Origin: Candidatus Aalborgicola bjergmarkensis
GTDB lineage: Bacteria; Pseudomonadota; Gammaproteobacteria; Burkholderiales; Burkholderiaceae_C
Assembly (NCBI GenBank): GCA_016708725.1
Contig: JADJFE010000002.1
Span: 1 to 64,000, forward strand
DNA length: 64,000 bases
Reading direction: 5' to 3'
Made by a program: the position numbers and the translations under genes. Below are positions 27,618-36,291 of the stretch, piece after piece. The first letter of the stretch is position 1. Each line of letters opens with the position of its first letter. Under the pieces are notes generated by a model. The model was not told the DNA's origin and searched no databases. It saw nothing but the letters and a program-made list of their open reading frames with translations.

Positions 27618-29611
27618 CGGATCTTCCCCCTAGTCAACCGAGCAAAACTGCATCAACTAATTGATTTAATTCACTTTCTTTGAGTGGTCAATTTTCTTTT
27701 AGTGGACACATTGACTTCCTTGTTTGGTGATTTTGGCAATCCAATGCCGGCATGTTCAAATAGTTTCTGGATTGCATCATTGGGAGTGGGGACACAGCGC
27801 ACGATCTGATGATTCTCAGCACCCTTAACACTGAGCTCATGCACACAAAGCGTGGTCAATTGAGCAACCCCCTCTGCCACTGTTACATCTAAATTGCGCC
27901 AGCGTTTAGCTAACTCTTGTACCAACCGATATGCCAACATCACTACCAGGGCATGTCCGCGTGTGTGCGAAGCCAACCGCACGTATAGCGGACGCATTTC
28001 CAGCATAGTCTTGGAGGTGCGAAACGCCCACTCCATGTGCCAGATCCTTGTAGCGCGCGTGCACGACTTCTTTGCTCGCTTTTTTGGCTTTTACATCGGT
28101 TTTTATCACGTAGCAGCCATCGAGTTGGGTGTGTTTTGATTTTGCCTGTGCGTCTTCTTTCAAACTGAGTATGCGCTCGTTGAGCGTCACGCTGACCCAC
28201 GCCTGTAGTCCCAGCTCTTTGCATTTTTTCTCAATTCGCGCCAGCGCCAAATTGGTTTTGGCTCGTTTATGCTCGTCCAGGTACTGGTTGCTTTTGTCCA
28301 AAAGTGCCTGCAACCGCTCAAATTTGCTCTGATGTGAAGCTGCCAATTCACTCTGACGCACTGGGTTGCGCCGCAGCACGTAGCGCACCTGATCAACTCC
28401 GTCGCTGACCTCGGCCAAGCCATCCTTAAACAAGTCCATCCGCAATACACCAGACTTGAGCAAGCCCTCAATCTGAGGTTTTGTAATGGCCGTAATGTAT
28501 GAATACCCCTTTTTAGCAAGCAGCTCTATCTGTTCGCTTTTGATCATGCCCCGATCACCCACCAGCGTGACCTCTTTGGCTCCAAAACGCGCAGCGAGCT
28601 TGTCGATCTGGTTTTTACTGTCTTGGGGTCTTGAGTATTGCCAGAAAATACCTCAATGCCCAGCGGCACTCCGTAGCCATCGCACAGTAAACCAATGACA
28701 ATCTGGCTTTTGCCCTTCTTGCCGTCCCGGTTGTAGCCAAAGGCTCCGAGTTCGTTACATGAACCCTCCAGATAACTGCTGGTGACATCGTAGAGAAACA
28801 GTCCATCTGATGTACGTTGTGCTGACTTGTTCGTAACCTGCTCAGGTGCGCTCTGTGTGTGATGCTGTGCGCTGTAGTTGCTTGCTTGAGAGTGTGTAAA
28901 AGCGTTTTCTCAATGAACTCCTGTTGCTCGGTGAGCCAACCAAGGTTTTGGTACAAATCGTCTTCATCAAAACGTGGCAAATCCAAAATTCCGCATGCGT
29001 GAACGCGTGCCAGGCGCACCGCAGACAGCCGTGAGCCTTGGTCTATTGCGCGTGCCAACACCTGCCACAACGCAAGACGACCTGCACGCTCTGAACCCAA
29101 AGCGCTCGTAATACCCAACTCACGCGCAAGTTCTGCGAGTAGCCAGATCGCACCAATGGACTGCCCTTGATGCAGTTGCACGTGCATCAAATCAATGTCA
29201 CTGACAACAGCGGTCTTTGCCTCAGCAATGGGGTGTCTAGCTGGGGTACCTTTGGGACAGAAATAGGCCCGTCAAGTTGAGCAGACAGCGTGCTCAATTG
29301 ATCCTTGTGTTTGAAGGCCAAGCGCATGGCTGCAATATCTTGTTCAGAGCACTTGCTTAGGTTAGCAATGGTGCGATGCTTGACCTTTCCGCCATCGCGA
29401 AAGCTTTCACGCAGAAGATAACGGTGTATGATTTCTCGCCGTTACGAACAGTAGAAGCGTCGATATACATAGTGACTACAAATATAGTCAAAAAACTGCA
29501 AAATTACCAATGAAAAAATAAATTTTCTAAAGAAAAATTAGTGGCTACAAAATTGCTAAGTCATTGATTTAGATAGATGTGGCAAAGGTTATGGGGGAAG
29601 ATCCGTTGCAA
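27612..29611 (-). mobile_element. IS1634-like insertion sequence with 19-bp terminal inverted repeats
   Basis: TTGCAACGGATCTTCCCCC at 27612-27630 and its perfect reverse complement at 29593-29611 bound exactly 2000 bases holding a broken IS1634-type transposase. Just outside, GATTCAGGCGCATT (27577-27590) is also inverted at 29610-29623; on the left, 21 extra bases with a CCCTTCGGG hairpin separate it from the repeat. The left end abuts the IS3 orfA start. No target duplication was found. Confidence 0.8.
27671..29470 (-). pseudogene. IS1634-family transposase, frameshifted
   Basis: Starting MYIDASTVRNGEKSY at 29470, the protein continues in other frames with RYLLRESFRDGGKVKHRTIA, then SIGAIWLLAELARELG, then LYDVTSSYLEGSCNELGAFG, then LVGDRGMIKSEQIELLAKKG, then MEWAFRTSKTMLEMRPLYVR. 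Together these give the IS1634/IS4-group core with Asp (YDVTS), Asp (GDRGM) and Glu (EWAFR). At least four frame breaks separate the pieces. The C-terminus ends at 27671. The element is therefore defective, unless the breaks are sequence errors. Confidence 0.85.
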
Positions 29612-29663
29612 TGCGCCTGAATCGACAGAATTGGTGATTTCAAGCATCTGTGCCTCGGGTTGA

Positions 29664-29909
29664 TTGTTGATCGTCATACCTACCTCTTTACTCACTAAAC
29701 TGACAGGGGTAGGTGTAGCAGGTCATTCTGGCACGGGGGGATTGCACCGGGAACCTGATGCGGGAGGAAGAGACTATTACGTTGGCCAAATAACTTCACA
29801 CAGCAAGACAGTAGGACAGGTTTTGGCGGAGATATCCGACAGTCCAGAAAATATTGCGAGTCTTACTGGTGTCATGGAAAACGGCGTTGTTTATACCCCT
29901 TGGGTTTGA
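29664..29909 (+). CDS. hypothetical short ORF beside the IS1634-like element
   Basis: An 81-residue frame opening with TTG 29664 and containing GVGVAGHSGTGGLHREPDAG and VGQVLAEISDSPENIASLTG. I do not recognise it. It starts 50 bases from the IS end and looks like the tail of a larger gene cut off by the insertion. No ribosome binding site is convincing. The flanking DNA on to 30044 holds only a repeat copy. Confidence 0.3.
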   Translation: MLIVIPTSLLTKLTGVGVAGHSGTGGLHREPDAGGRDYYVGQITSHSKTVGQVLAEISDSPENIASLTGVMENGVVYTPWV

Positions 29910-29970
29910 TTTGGCGTATTCACCCGGTGCTGCATCTGGATGCGCAAACCGGGTGGCCTATACGCAAATT

Positions 29971-30020
29971 TGGCTGTAGAGCTCATGGAATGTGCGCGTG
30001 CAGCTCTTAAAAATAGAGCA
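29971..30020 (+). repeat. interspersed 50-bp repeat, copy 2
   Basis: GGCTGTAGAGCTCATGG then TGCGCGTGCAGCTCTT. AGAGCT and AGCTCT can pair. It stands 25 bases outside the left direct repeat of the Fic cassette. Confidence 0.6.
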
Positions 30021-30044
30021 TACCGATCTTGGAGCCAACACGGC

Positions 30045-30064
30045 CCAGCATTACTGAACAGACA
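30045..30064. repeat. left direct repeat of the mobile-mystery cassette
   Basis: This 20-bp sequence, ending ATTACTGAACAGACA, recurs at 31252-31271 in the same orientation with one mismatch (C/T at base 5). The copies enclose 1187 bases holding only the two-gene cassette and its regulatory region. Confidence 0.75.
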
Positions 30065-30069
30065 TGGGG

Positions 30070-30654
30070 TCAGCTTCTGGCAAAGGCGAGTAAGAGGGCG
30101 ATGTCACGCGCGTCGGCGGCTCTCAAGGCGGCGATGTAGTTCTGCCGTGTTTCGCTGGCATCAATCAAGCTACGGCTACCCCAACTGAAGCGGGGCCGTC
30201 CAAGCCGTTCGACCAGCAGATCGGCCATCAACCGGGCATGGCGGCCATTGCCATTGGGAAAGAGATGGATAGCGACCAGCCGATGATGGAAGCGTACGGC
30301 GATTTCGTCTGCCGCAAAGGTGCCGTACACGACCTGGTAGCGTACGTCGTCGAGCAATTTTTTGAGCTCGATGCCAATGTGGAGCCAATCGACGCCAATA
30401 TTCTTGTCGGACTTGCGAAAGTCTCCCGCCCACTTCCAGGTTTCACCGAACATTTTTCGGTGCAATTGGCGCAGAAAAGTCTCGTTGAGAATTTCCTTGC
30501 GCTGCTTGCGCGCCCAATTCTCACCCTGAACGATGTTGAGTTGCTCCCACTCGTTCAACTCCCCCTGCGTGGTGATGTGGCTGGGAATCAGGCAGTCCAG
30601 TTCGTCAGCATCGAGTGGTGTGGCACCTGTGGGATAGTCGAGTTGGACGGTCAT
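30070..30654 (-). CDS. mobile mystery protein B (Fic domain)
   Basis: A 194-residue Fic-fold protein, which normally transfers AMP or another nucleotide part onto a target hydroxyl. The core motif is HLFPNGNGRHAR, matching HxFxxGNGR with the catalytic His. Upstream TFLRQLHRKMFGETWKWAGD (in part) is the usual Fic helix region. It matches the family I know as 'mobile mystery protein B', found with protein A on mobile DNA. ATG 30654 overlaps the stop of the regulator gene (ATGA), so the pair is coupled. The stop lies 5 bases from the left direct repeat. Toxin-like activity is inferred from the fold; no inhibitory-helix motif was identified. Confidence 0.88.
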   Translation of the reverse strand: MTVQLDYPTGATPLDADELDCLIPSHITTQGELNEWEQLNIVQGENWARKQRKEILNETFLRQLHRKMFGETWKWAGDFRKSDKNIGVDWLHIGIELKKLLDDVRYQVVYGTFAADEIAVRFHHRLVAIHLFPNGNGRHARLMADLLVERLGRPRFSWGSRSLIDASETRQNYIAALRAADARDIALLLAFARS

Positions 30655-31139
30655 CGGGACGATTTTTCCATGCCGGTTTCTTTCCACAAAGCGCGGCGCG
30701 AACCCTTGAGGAGTTCCTCGGCCAACGCGCGCGTCTGCGTCTCTACCGCTTCGCGCGAGGTTGACTGCGCCTCCAGCGCCATGGTGTGGCTAATGGCCGC
30801 CATTTGTCGGCGCGCCAACGCCATGGCGCGATTCTCCAGTGTGTCGCTCAAACTCTGCTTCGGTATCAAGGCGTATTGCAGTTCGCAGCCCAAGGCTTCG
30901 GCAGCACGGCGCAGGGTCGCCAGACTGACAGTGTCATCAACTTCGGAAGTTTCCAGTCGGATCACTGTGGACGTGGTGACCCTCAGCTTTGAGGCAAGAT
31001 GCGTCGCGGCCATGCCAAGACCCTCGCGGATCGCCTTGATCCAGCCTGACTGCGGGCGTGGCGGCAAGTCGGCACTGCGCCAGCGGTACAGCGCAGTGTC
31101 GAGTTGGCGAAGCTTGAGTTCCGAGAAATCTGATTTCAT
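30651..31139 (-). CDS. mobile mystery protein A (XRE-type regulator)
   Basis: A 162-residue protein with a helix-turn-helix in its first half (WIKAIREGLGMAATHLASKL, RVTTSTVIRLE, VSLATLRRAAEALGCELQYA). The second half is a long charged helix with MALARRQMAAISHTMALEAQ. This form is that of 'mobile mystery protein A'. It precedes and is coupled to the Fic gene, as an antitoxin-like or autoregulating partner would be. Two ATTGC-N8-GCAAT dyads lie just upstream and are likely operators. Confidence 0.88.
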   Translation of the reverse strand: MKSDFSELKLRQLDTALYRWRSADLPPRPQSGWIKAIREGLGMAATHLASKLRVTTSTVIRLETSEVDDTVSLATLRRAAEALGCELQYALIPKQSLSDTLENRAMALARRQMAAISHTMALEAQSTSREAVETQTRALAEELLKGSRRALWKETGMEKSSR

Positions 31140-31175
31140 TCGTTTGCACCATGACGCAAAATTTAATACTTATAT

Positions 31176-31226
31176 ATTGCACTAAAGAGCAATTTTAGTA
31201 AATGTATTATTGCGTTATAAAGCAAT
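31176..31226 (-). promoter_or_regulatory. paired ATTGC-N8-GCAAT operators
   Basis: Two identical-arm dyads, 31176-31193 and 31209-31226, both ATTGC-N8-GCAAT, are centred 33 bases apart (three helical turns) and 37-87 bases upstream of the regulator start. The spacing fits cooperative binding of an XRE dimer and autoregulation of the cassette. Confidence 0.65.
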
Positions 31227-31251
31227 TTTTATCGCACGCCACCCGTTCGGT

Positions 31252-31271
31252 CCAGTATTACTGAACAGACA
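31252..31271. repeat. right direct repeat of the mobile-mystery cassette
   Basis: Same-orientation partner of 30045-30064, 19 of 20 bases identical. Confidence 0.75.
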
Positions 31272-31330
31272 ACTGTACGTTGATGGCCCGCTTGCCTAGT
31301 GGAGACGATGTAGGTATTGGTGCATCAATA

Positions 31331-31380
31331 AGGCTGTATGGCGCATGGGATGTGCGCATACAGATATAAAATATAGAGCA
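31331..31380 (+). repeat. interspersed 50-bp repeat, copy 3
   Basis: GGCTGTATGGCGCATGG then TGCGCATACAGATAT and ATAGAGCA. It stands 59 bases outside the right direct repeat of the Fic cassette, mirroring copy 2 on the left. Confidence 0.55.
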
Positions 31381-31416
31381 CATCAACCCTGAAGCTAACA
31401 ATCACAGGGAGCTTGA

Positions 31417-34400
31417 TCAGCCACGCCGCAAGTCGCGCGTGAGCGGGAACTCCCGGCTGCCGACAACGTGGATGGTGGCCGGTGGAATCTCCAGCATTCC
31501 CGGTGTGTGGCCCATGGCCATGAAGCGGGTGAGGCGGCGGCTTTCGGCTTCAAACGCATTGACCGGAAAGCTGTCATAGCTGCGCCCGCCAGGATGGGCC
31601 ACGTGGTACTGGCACCCCCCCACAGAACGCCGCATCCAGGTATCGACGATGTCAAATACCAAGGGGGCCTGCACGCCAATGCCGGGGTGCAGGCTGCTGG
31701 GCGGGTTCCATGCCTTGTAGCGCACACCGGCCACGTATTCGCCCACGGTGCCGGTGGTGTGCAGCGGCACGGGCTGGCCATTGCAGGTGATGGTGTAACG
31801 GCTTTCGTTCAGGCCCTTGACGTGGACTTCCATACGTTCGACGGACGAATCCACGTAACGCGCCGTGGTGCCCGCAGCGCCCTCCTCGCCCATGACGTGC
31901 CAAGGCTCAAGGGCGCAGCGCAGCGTCATTTCCATGCCTGCAAACGCGAAGCTGCCAACTTTGGGGAAACGGAATTCCAGATGCGGTGCAAACCAGCCCG
32001 GTTCAAACGGGTAACCGGCTTGGCGAAGATCGGCCAGCACGTCCTCAAAATCCATCTGGAGGAAGGTCGGCAGCATGAAACGGTCGTGCAGTTCGGTGCC
32101 CCAGCGGGTTGCGCTCGCCTGAAACGGTGTTTGCCAGAAACGTGCTACCAGTGCGCGCAGCAGCAACTGCTGCACACTGCTCATGCGCGGGTGCGGGGGC
32201 ATTTCAAAGCCGCGCAGTTCCAAAAGCCCCAGCCGCCCGGTGGCCGAGTCGGGTGAATACATTTTGTCGATGGAAAATTCGCTGCGGTGCGTGTTGCCGG
32301 TAACATCGATCAGGATGTTGCGCAGCGTGCGATCCACCATCCAGGGTGGCATGGATGCGCCATAGATCGCCCGGCTCTTGTGGATTTGTGCCAGCGCAAT
32401 TTCCAGTTCGTACAACTGGTCGTTGCGCGCCTCATCGACACGCGGCGCCTGGCTGGTGGGGCCGACAAACAATCCGCTGAATAGATAACTCAGGCTGGGG
32501 TGGTTGTGCCAGTAGAGCAGCAAGCTGGCCAGGAGTTCGGGGCGGCGCAGGAACGGGCTGTCGGCGGGTGTGGCACCGCCCAGCACAAAATGGTTGCCAC
32601 CGCCCGTGCCGGTGTGCCGGCCATCGAGCATGAATTTCTCGGCAGACAGGCGTGACTCGAACGCGGCTTTGTACAAGAACTCGGTGTTGCTGACCAGTTC
32701 ACCCCAGGTGTTGACCGGATGGATGTTGACCTCGATCACGCCGGGGTCGGGTGTGACTTGCAGCATTTTCAGGCGTGGGTCACGCGGTGGCGGGTAGCCT
32801 TCGAGCACCAGCTGGAGTTTCGTCTCCCGCGCCGTGGCTTCGATGGCGGCCAGCAGGTCCAGATAGTCCTCCAGACGCTCCAGTGGCGGCATGAAGATGT
32901 ACAGGATGCCGGAGGCTTTGCCCTGCCCTTCCGCCTTGGGTCCGCTGGCGCGGCGCGGGTCGCGCACTTCCGCGCACAAGGCGGTGCGCGTAATCCAGTG
33001 CGCCGATTCCTGTTTTTGAGGCACGCGCCCCAAATTGGCGCCCGGATTGGCGTATTGCAATCTGGGCTCGGGCATTCCCTGCGGTTTTTGCGCGGTCTGG
33101 TAGCGCGCCACCAGTGCGGCGTGGGCGGGCAATGGGGTGCGCGGGACGCTGGGATCGGTCTCGAGCAGGTAAGGAAAATCGGTCTGGCTCACCCAGGGCA
33201 GCGAGTCCAGTGGCAAACGCAGGCCCATGGGCGAGTCGCCGGGCATCAGGTAAAGCCGTTCATCACGCAAAAACCAGGGGCCGGTACGCCATCTGGGCAT
33301 GGACATCTCCAGGGGATCACGGGGTTGTATGGGGAGTGCATAGCCAACTGGCTGGTCCAGGCCGTGCATGAACACGCGGCGCAGGCGTGCGCGCTCCATT
33401 TCATCGTCGAGCCGGGAGTTGAACGGGTCTACATTGACCGGCAGGCGGCGCTCGCGCCACATGTAGTACCAGGCGTCTTCAAAGGCAGGCAGGATGGTGT
33501 TCTTCGTCAACTCCAGCCGTGTGGCCAGCGCGTGGATAAAGCGCTGCGCATCGTCTGGCGTGTAGTGCGTCGGGTGGCGTTCATCGGCAAATAAACCGGG
33601 GTCCAACCAGATGGGCTCTTTGTCGCTGCGCCAGTAAACCGACAGCGCCCAGCGTGGCAATTGTTCACCGGGATACCACTTGCCCTGGCCAAAATGCAAA
33701 AAGCCGCCCTGGCCGTATTCCTCGCGCAACTTGTGCACCAGTGTCGTGGCAAAACTGCGTTTGGTGGGGCCCAGCGCGTCGGTGTTCCACTCGGCGGCGT
33801 CGCGGTCATCCACGGCCACAAAGGTTGGCTCGCCCCCCATGGTCAAGCGCACGTCATGGGCGATCAGCTCTTTGTCCACCGCTGTGCCCAGCGCCATCAC
33901 GTCGGCCCATTGGGAGTCGGTGTATGGCAGGGTCACGCGCGGGGATTCATGGATGCGTGTGACGGCCATGCTGTGGCTGAATTGCACCTCGCACTCGTCC
34001 ACCGCACCTTCGATGGGCGCAGCGCCCGAGGGCTGGGGCGTGCATGCCAGCGGGATATGCCCTTCACCGGCCAAGAGGCCCGAGGTGGCATCCAGACCGA
34101 TCCAGCCCGCGCCAGGCAGATACACCTCGCACCAGGCATGCAAGTCGGTAAAGTCATGGTCCGTTCCGCTGGGGCCGTCGAGCGACTTGACATCGGGCTT
34201 GAGCTGGATCAGATAACCCGAGACAAAACGTGCCGCCAGCCCGCAATGGCGCAGCAATTGCACCAGCAGCCAGCCCGAGTCCCGGCACGAGCCCGAGCGC
34301 AGGCGCAGCGTTTCCTCGGGTGCCTGCACGCCAGGCTCCATGCGGATCAGGTACTTGATGTCCTGGTGCAGCATCCGGTTCACATCCACCAGAAAGTCGA

Positions 34401-34827
34401 TGGTGCGGCGTTTGCTGCGGTCGATTTTTGCCAGGTAAGTATCCAGCAGCGGCGTGCGTTCCCCGGCCACGAGGTAGGGCGCCAGTTCTTCCTGCAGCAG
34501 TTTGGCGTACTGGAACGGGAACTCTTCGGCACTGGGCTCCAGGAAGAAGTCAAACGGGTTATGGACGGCCATTTCCACCACCAGATCGACGGTTATCTTG
34601 AATTCCTGCGTTTTTTCCGGGAAAACCAGACGGCTTTGGAAGTTGGCAAACGGGTCTTGCATCCAGTTGACAAAATATCCCTTGGCAGGCTCGACGTGCA
34701 GCGCATACGAGATGATGCGGCTGCGGCAGTGCGGCGCCGGGCGCAGGCGGACCACTTGCGGCCCCAGGTTCACCAGGCGGTCGTAACGGTAGTGGGTAAC
34801 GTGGTTGAGTGCGGCGTGAATGGACAT
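31417..34827 (-). CDS. transglutaminase-like protein with DUF2126 domain
   Basis: A 1136-residue protein. The N-terminal part is the bacterial transglutaminase N domain (LNHVTHYRYDRLVNLGPQ). A transglutaminase/protease core follows, with the catalytic Cys in LRSGSCRDSGWLLVQLLR, His in TDLHAWCEVYLPG and Asp in WIGLDATSG. The remaining 800 residues are DUF2126, with stretches such as GGEPTFVAVDDRDAAEW and DGRHTGTGGGNHFVLGG. No signal peptide is seen. The family is usually next to alpha-E, ATP-grasp and smaller transglutaminase genes; none is present here. The reaction is unknown; peptide bond or amide chemistry is inferred. ATG 34827 fits the domain start. Confidence 0.92.
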   Translation of the reverse strand: MSIHAALNHVTHYRYDRLVNLGPQVVRLRPAPHCRSRIISYALHVEPAKGYFVNWMQDPFANFQSRLVFPEKTQEFKITVDLVVEMAVHNPFDFFLEPSAEEFPFQYAKLLQEELAPYLVAGERTPLLDTYLAKIDRSKRRTIDFLVDVNRMLHQDIKYLIRMEPGVQAPEETLRLRSGSCRDSGWLLVQLLRHCGLAARFVSGYLIQLKPDVKSLDGPSGTDHDFTDLHAWCEVYLPGAGWIGLDATSGLLAGEGHIPLACTPQPSGAAPIEGAVDECEVQFSHSMAVTRIHESPRVTLPYTDSQWADVMALGTAVDKELIAHDVRLTMGGEPTFVAVDDRDAAEWNTDALGPTKRSFATTLVHKLREEYGQGGFLHFGQGKWYPGEQLPRWALSVYWRSDKEPIWLDPGLFADERHPTHYTPDDAQRFIHALATRLELTKNTILPAFEDAWYYMWRERRLPVNVDPFNSRLDDEMERARLRRVFMHGLDQPVGYALPIQPRDPLEMSMPRWRTGPWFLRDERLYLMPGDSPMGLRLPLDSLPWVSQTDFPYLLETDPSVPRTPLPAHAALVARYQTAQKPQGMPEPRLQYANPGANLGRVPQKQESAHWITRTALCAEVRDPRRASGPKAEGQGKASGILYIFMPPLERLEDYLDLLAAIEATARETKLQLVLEGYPPPRDPRLKMLQVTPDPGVIEVNIHPVNTWGELVSNTEFLYKAAFESRLSAEKFMLDGRHTGTGGGNHFVLGGATPADSPFLRRPELLASLLLYWHNHPSLSYLFSGLFVGPTSQAPRVDEARNDQLYELEIALAQIHKSRAIYGASMPPWMVDRTLRNILIDVTGNTHRSEFSIDKMYSPDSATGRLGLLELRGFEMPPHPRMSSVQQLLLRALVARFWQTPFQASATRWGTELHDRFMLPTFLQMDFEDVLADLRQAGYPFEPGWFAPHLEFRFPKVGSFAFAGMEMTLRCALEPWHVMGEEGAAGTTARYVDSSVERMEVHVKGLNESRYTITCNGQPVPLHTTGTVGEYVAGVRYKAWNPPSSLHPGIGVQAPLVFDIVDTWMRRSVGGCQYHVAHPGGRSYDSFPVNAFEAESRRLTRFMAMGHTPGMLEIPPATIHVVGSREFPLTRDLRRG

Positions 34828-34967
34828 AATTTGGACGTATCTAGGTTTTTGGCAAGGCAAACAGGTGGCAAAACTCAATCTGCCAGGATGGCAACAATAA
34901 CACACGCAAGTTTCAAGCCATGTAAGCGTGTTTCGATTACCATGGCACTTTTATCAAGGGGACTCTG

Positions 34968-35765
34968 GTGAACGATGCAAAGACCGCAGCGCCAAAAATG
35001 CACTGGACCAGCATTGATGTGATGCGCCCCACCCAATGCGCGGTCGGTTTCCTTGAGGTGCAACTGAAAATGCAGGAGTTGCGCGGGCGTGCCCAAAAGC
35101 CCGATTTGCTACAGAAATATCTCAAGGGCCACCCCATTCCCGCCGTGCTGGGGCCGGATCGGCGCATGTACCTGACCGATCACCACCACATGGGGCTTGC
35201 CCTGGTGAAGTTGGCCGAGGAGTGGGATGCAAGCGACAAGCCGGCGGCAGCGAATCCGTACCGGGACTGCTGTTTTCAGGTTGTGAAGGACATGTCGGAT
35301 CGGCACGAGATGACGATGCAGCAGTTCTTTGCCAAGCTGGAGGGACAGCACCTTAGCCATCCGTTTGATGGTCAGGGAAAAAGAGTTACGCAAATCCCCA
35401 GGCATTTGATCGATCTGGTTGATGACCCGTACCGCAGTCTGGCGGGCCTGGCGCGCAAGGCCGGCGCTTACGAGAAAGTCCCGGTGCCATTCACCGAGTT
35501 CAAATGGGCGGACTTCCTGCGCGACAAGATAGATGCCCGTCTTGTTTGCCCCGAGCAGATGGCACAGGCCATTTTCCAGACCGTGCAACTTGCCAACGGG
35601 CCAAGCGCCGCCCACCTGCCGGGCTACCACGGTGGCAGGCCGCAGACGGATCTGCCCACCCTGGAAGAAATCCATGCCCGCCTGACCAAGCGGTACGGTG
35701 CCGATGATTCTGCTGCTGATTTGCCTCAAATAGGCCACTACCGCACGTCTGACAAGCGGGGATAG
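34968..35765 (+). CDS. ParB-like nuclease-domain protein
   Basis: A 265-codon product starting at GTG 34968, behind AAGGGGA. It carries the family stretch VMRPTQCAVGFLEVQLKMQE, DLLQKYLKGHPIPAVLGPD and MYLTDHHHMGLALVK, which I assign to the putative ParB-like nuclease family (ParBc_2), distinct from chromosome-partitioning ParB. There is no signal peptide. The last 11 codons run into an interspersed repeat (35731-35783), which supplies the C-terminus and stop codon. The gene is monocistronic and divergent from the transglutaminase gene; function is unknown. Confidence 0.75.
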   Translation: MNDAKTAAPKMHWTSIDVMRPTQCAVGFLEVQLKMQELRGRAQKPDLLQKYLKGHPIPAVLGPDRRMYLTDHHHMGLALVKLAEEWDASDKPAAANPYRDCCFQVVKDMSDRHEMTMQQFFAKLEGQHLSHPFDGQGKRVTQIPRHLIDLVDDPYRSLAGLARKAGAYEKVPVPFTEFKWADFLRDKIDARLVCPEQMAQAIFQTVQLANGPSAAHLPGYHGGRPQTDLPTLEEIHARLTKRYGADDSAADLPQIGHYRTSDKRG

Positions 35766-35783
35766 CTATTAAATCGGGAGCAT
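35731..35783 (+). repeat. interspersed 50-bp repeat, divergent copy overlapping a gene end
   Basis: GACAAGCGGGGATAGCTATT followed by AAATCGGGAGCA matches the right half of the repeat copy at 39435-39488. The left half differs, and bases 35742-35759 recur inside the SDR gene at 24885-24902. The first 35 bases encode the end of the ParB-like protein. Confidence 0.5.
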
Positions 35784-35789
35784 TTGTTC

Positions 35790-35918
35790 ATGATGCGAAT
35801 CGCACTGATGCTGCGTTTTCTGGTGGCTATTGCTGCCATGGGCATCTTGTCTGGTAGCCTGGCCCGCGTTCTGGCGCAGCGTGATCTACGGCTTGTGCGT
35901 TATCTCTTCGAGCCGTGA
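35790..35918 (+). CDS. small membrane peptide, hypothetical
   Basis: A 42-residue frame, MMRIALMLRFLVAIAAMGIL then SGSLARVLAQRD, with one membrane segment and a basic tail. It lies 14 bases upstream of the next membrane-protein gene on the same strand. No clear Shine-Dalgarno sequence is present, and the ORF may only be the trace of a leader. Not recognised as a known family. Confidence 0.35.
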   Translation: MMRIALMLRFLVAIAAMGILSGSLARVLAQRDLRLVRYLFEP

Positions 35919-35931
35919 TAGCATCGTTTTC

Positions 35932-36285
35932 ATGCGAACTTTCCTTTTTCTGCTCCTTTTCGGGTTGGCTGACGTGGCTATGGCTGGTATGCCGGTAATC
36001 TCACTGTCGGACATGGCAAAACTGCGCCTTTCAGGGATTTCGTTTTTCGTCGTACTGATCTTGCTTGTGGCGTTGCTGGTTCGCTTTCTTTGGAATTTTC
36101 TGCGTCGAGATTTCCCGAAGCTGCCGTCTCTCGATTTCAAACGTTCACTTGCGTTGGTGTTACTGCTTGGTTTGTGTTTCAACCTTATTCTGTTGATGAT
36201 TTCCGGTACCCGCGAACTGATGACACCCGGAGCCTGGGAAAAGCGCGGTGCCACTTTCAAGTTGAAATCCTCCTATGAAAAGTAG
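35932..36285 (+). CDS. hypothetical membrane protein
   Basis: A 117-residue protein with a signal-like N-terminus (MRTFLFLLLFGLADVAMAG) and two further membrane segments (ISFFVVLILLVALLVRFLW and SLALVLLLGLCFNLILLMI). ATG 35932 is preferred over an upstream in-frame ATG at 35830 because it opens the signal-like segment. It ends 6 bases before the next membrane-protein gene, so they form a pair. I do not recognise a family. Confidence 0.65.
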   Translation: MRTFLFLLLFGLADVAMAGMPVISLSDMAKLRLSGISFFVVLILLVALLVRFLWNFLRRDFPKLPSLDFKRSLALVLLLGLCFNLILLMISGTRELMTPGAWEKRGATFKLKSSYEK

Positions 36286-36291
36286 GTGTGC

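Noticed and set aside
30045..31271. Integron gene cassette
   Set aside because: The 20-bp repeats lack the paired inverse core sites of attC, and no integrase is present.
33661..34971. 436-codon plus-strand ORF
   Set aside because: Antisense to the transglutaminase gene; no similarity seen.
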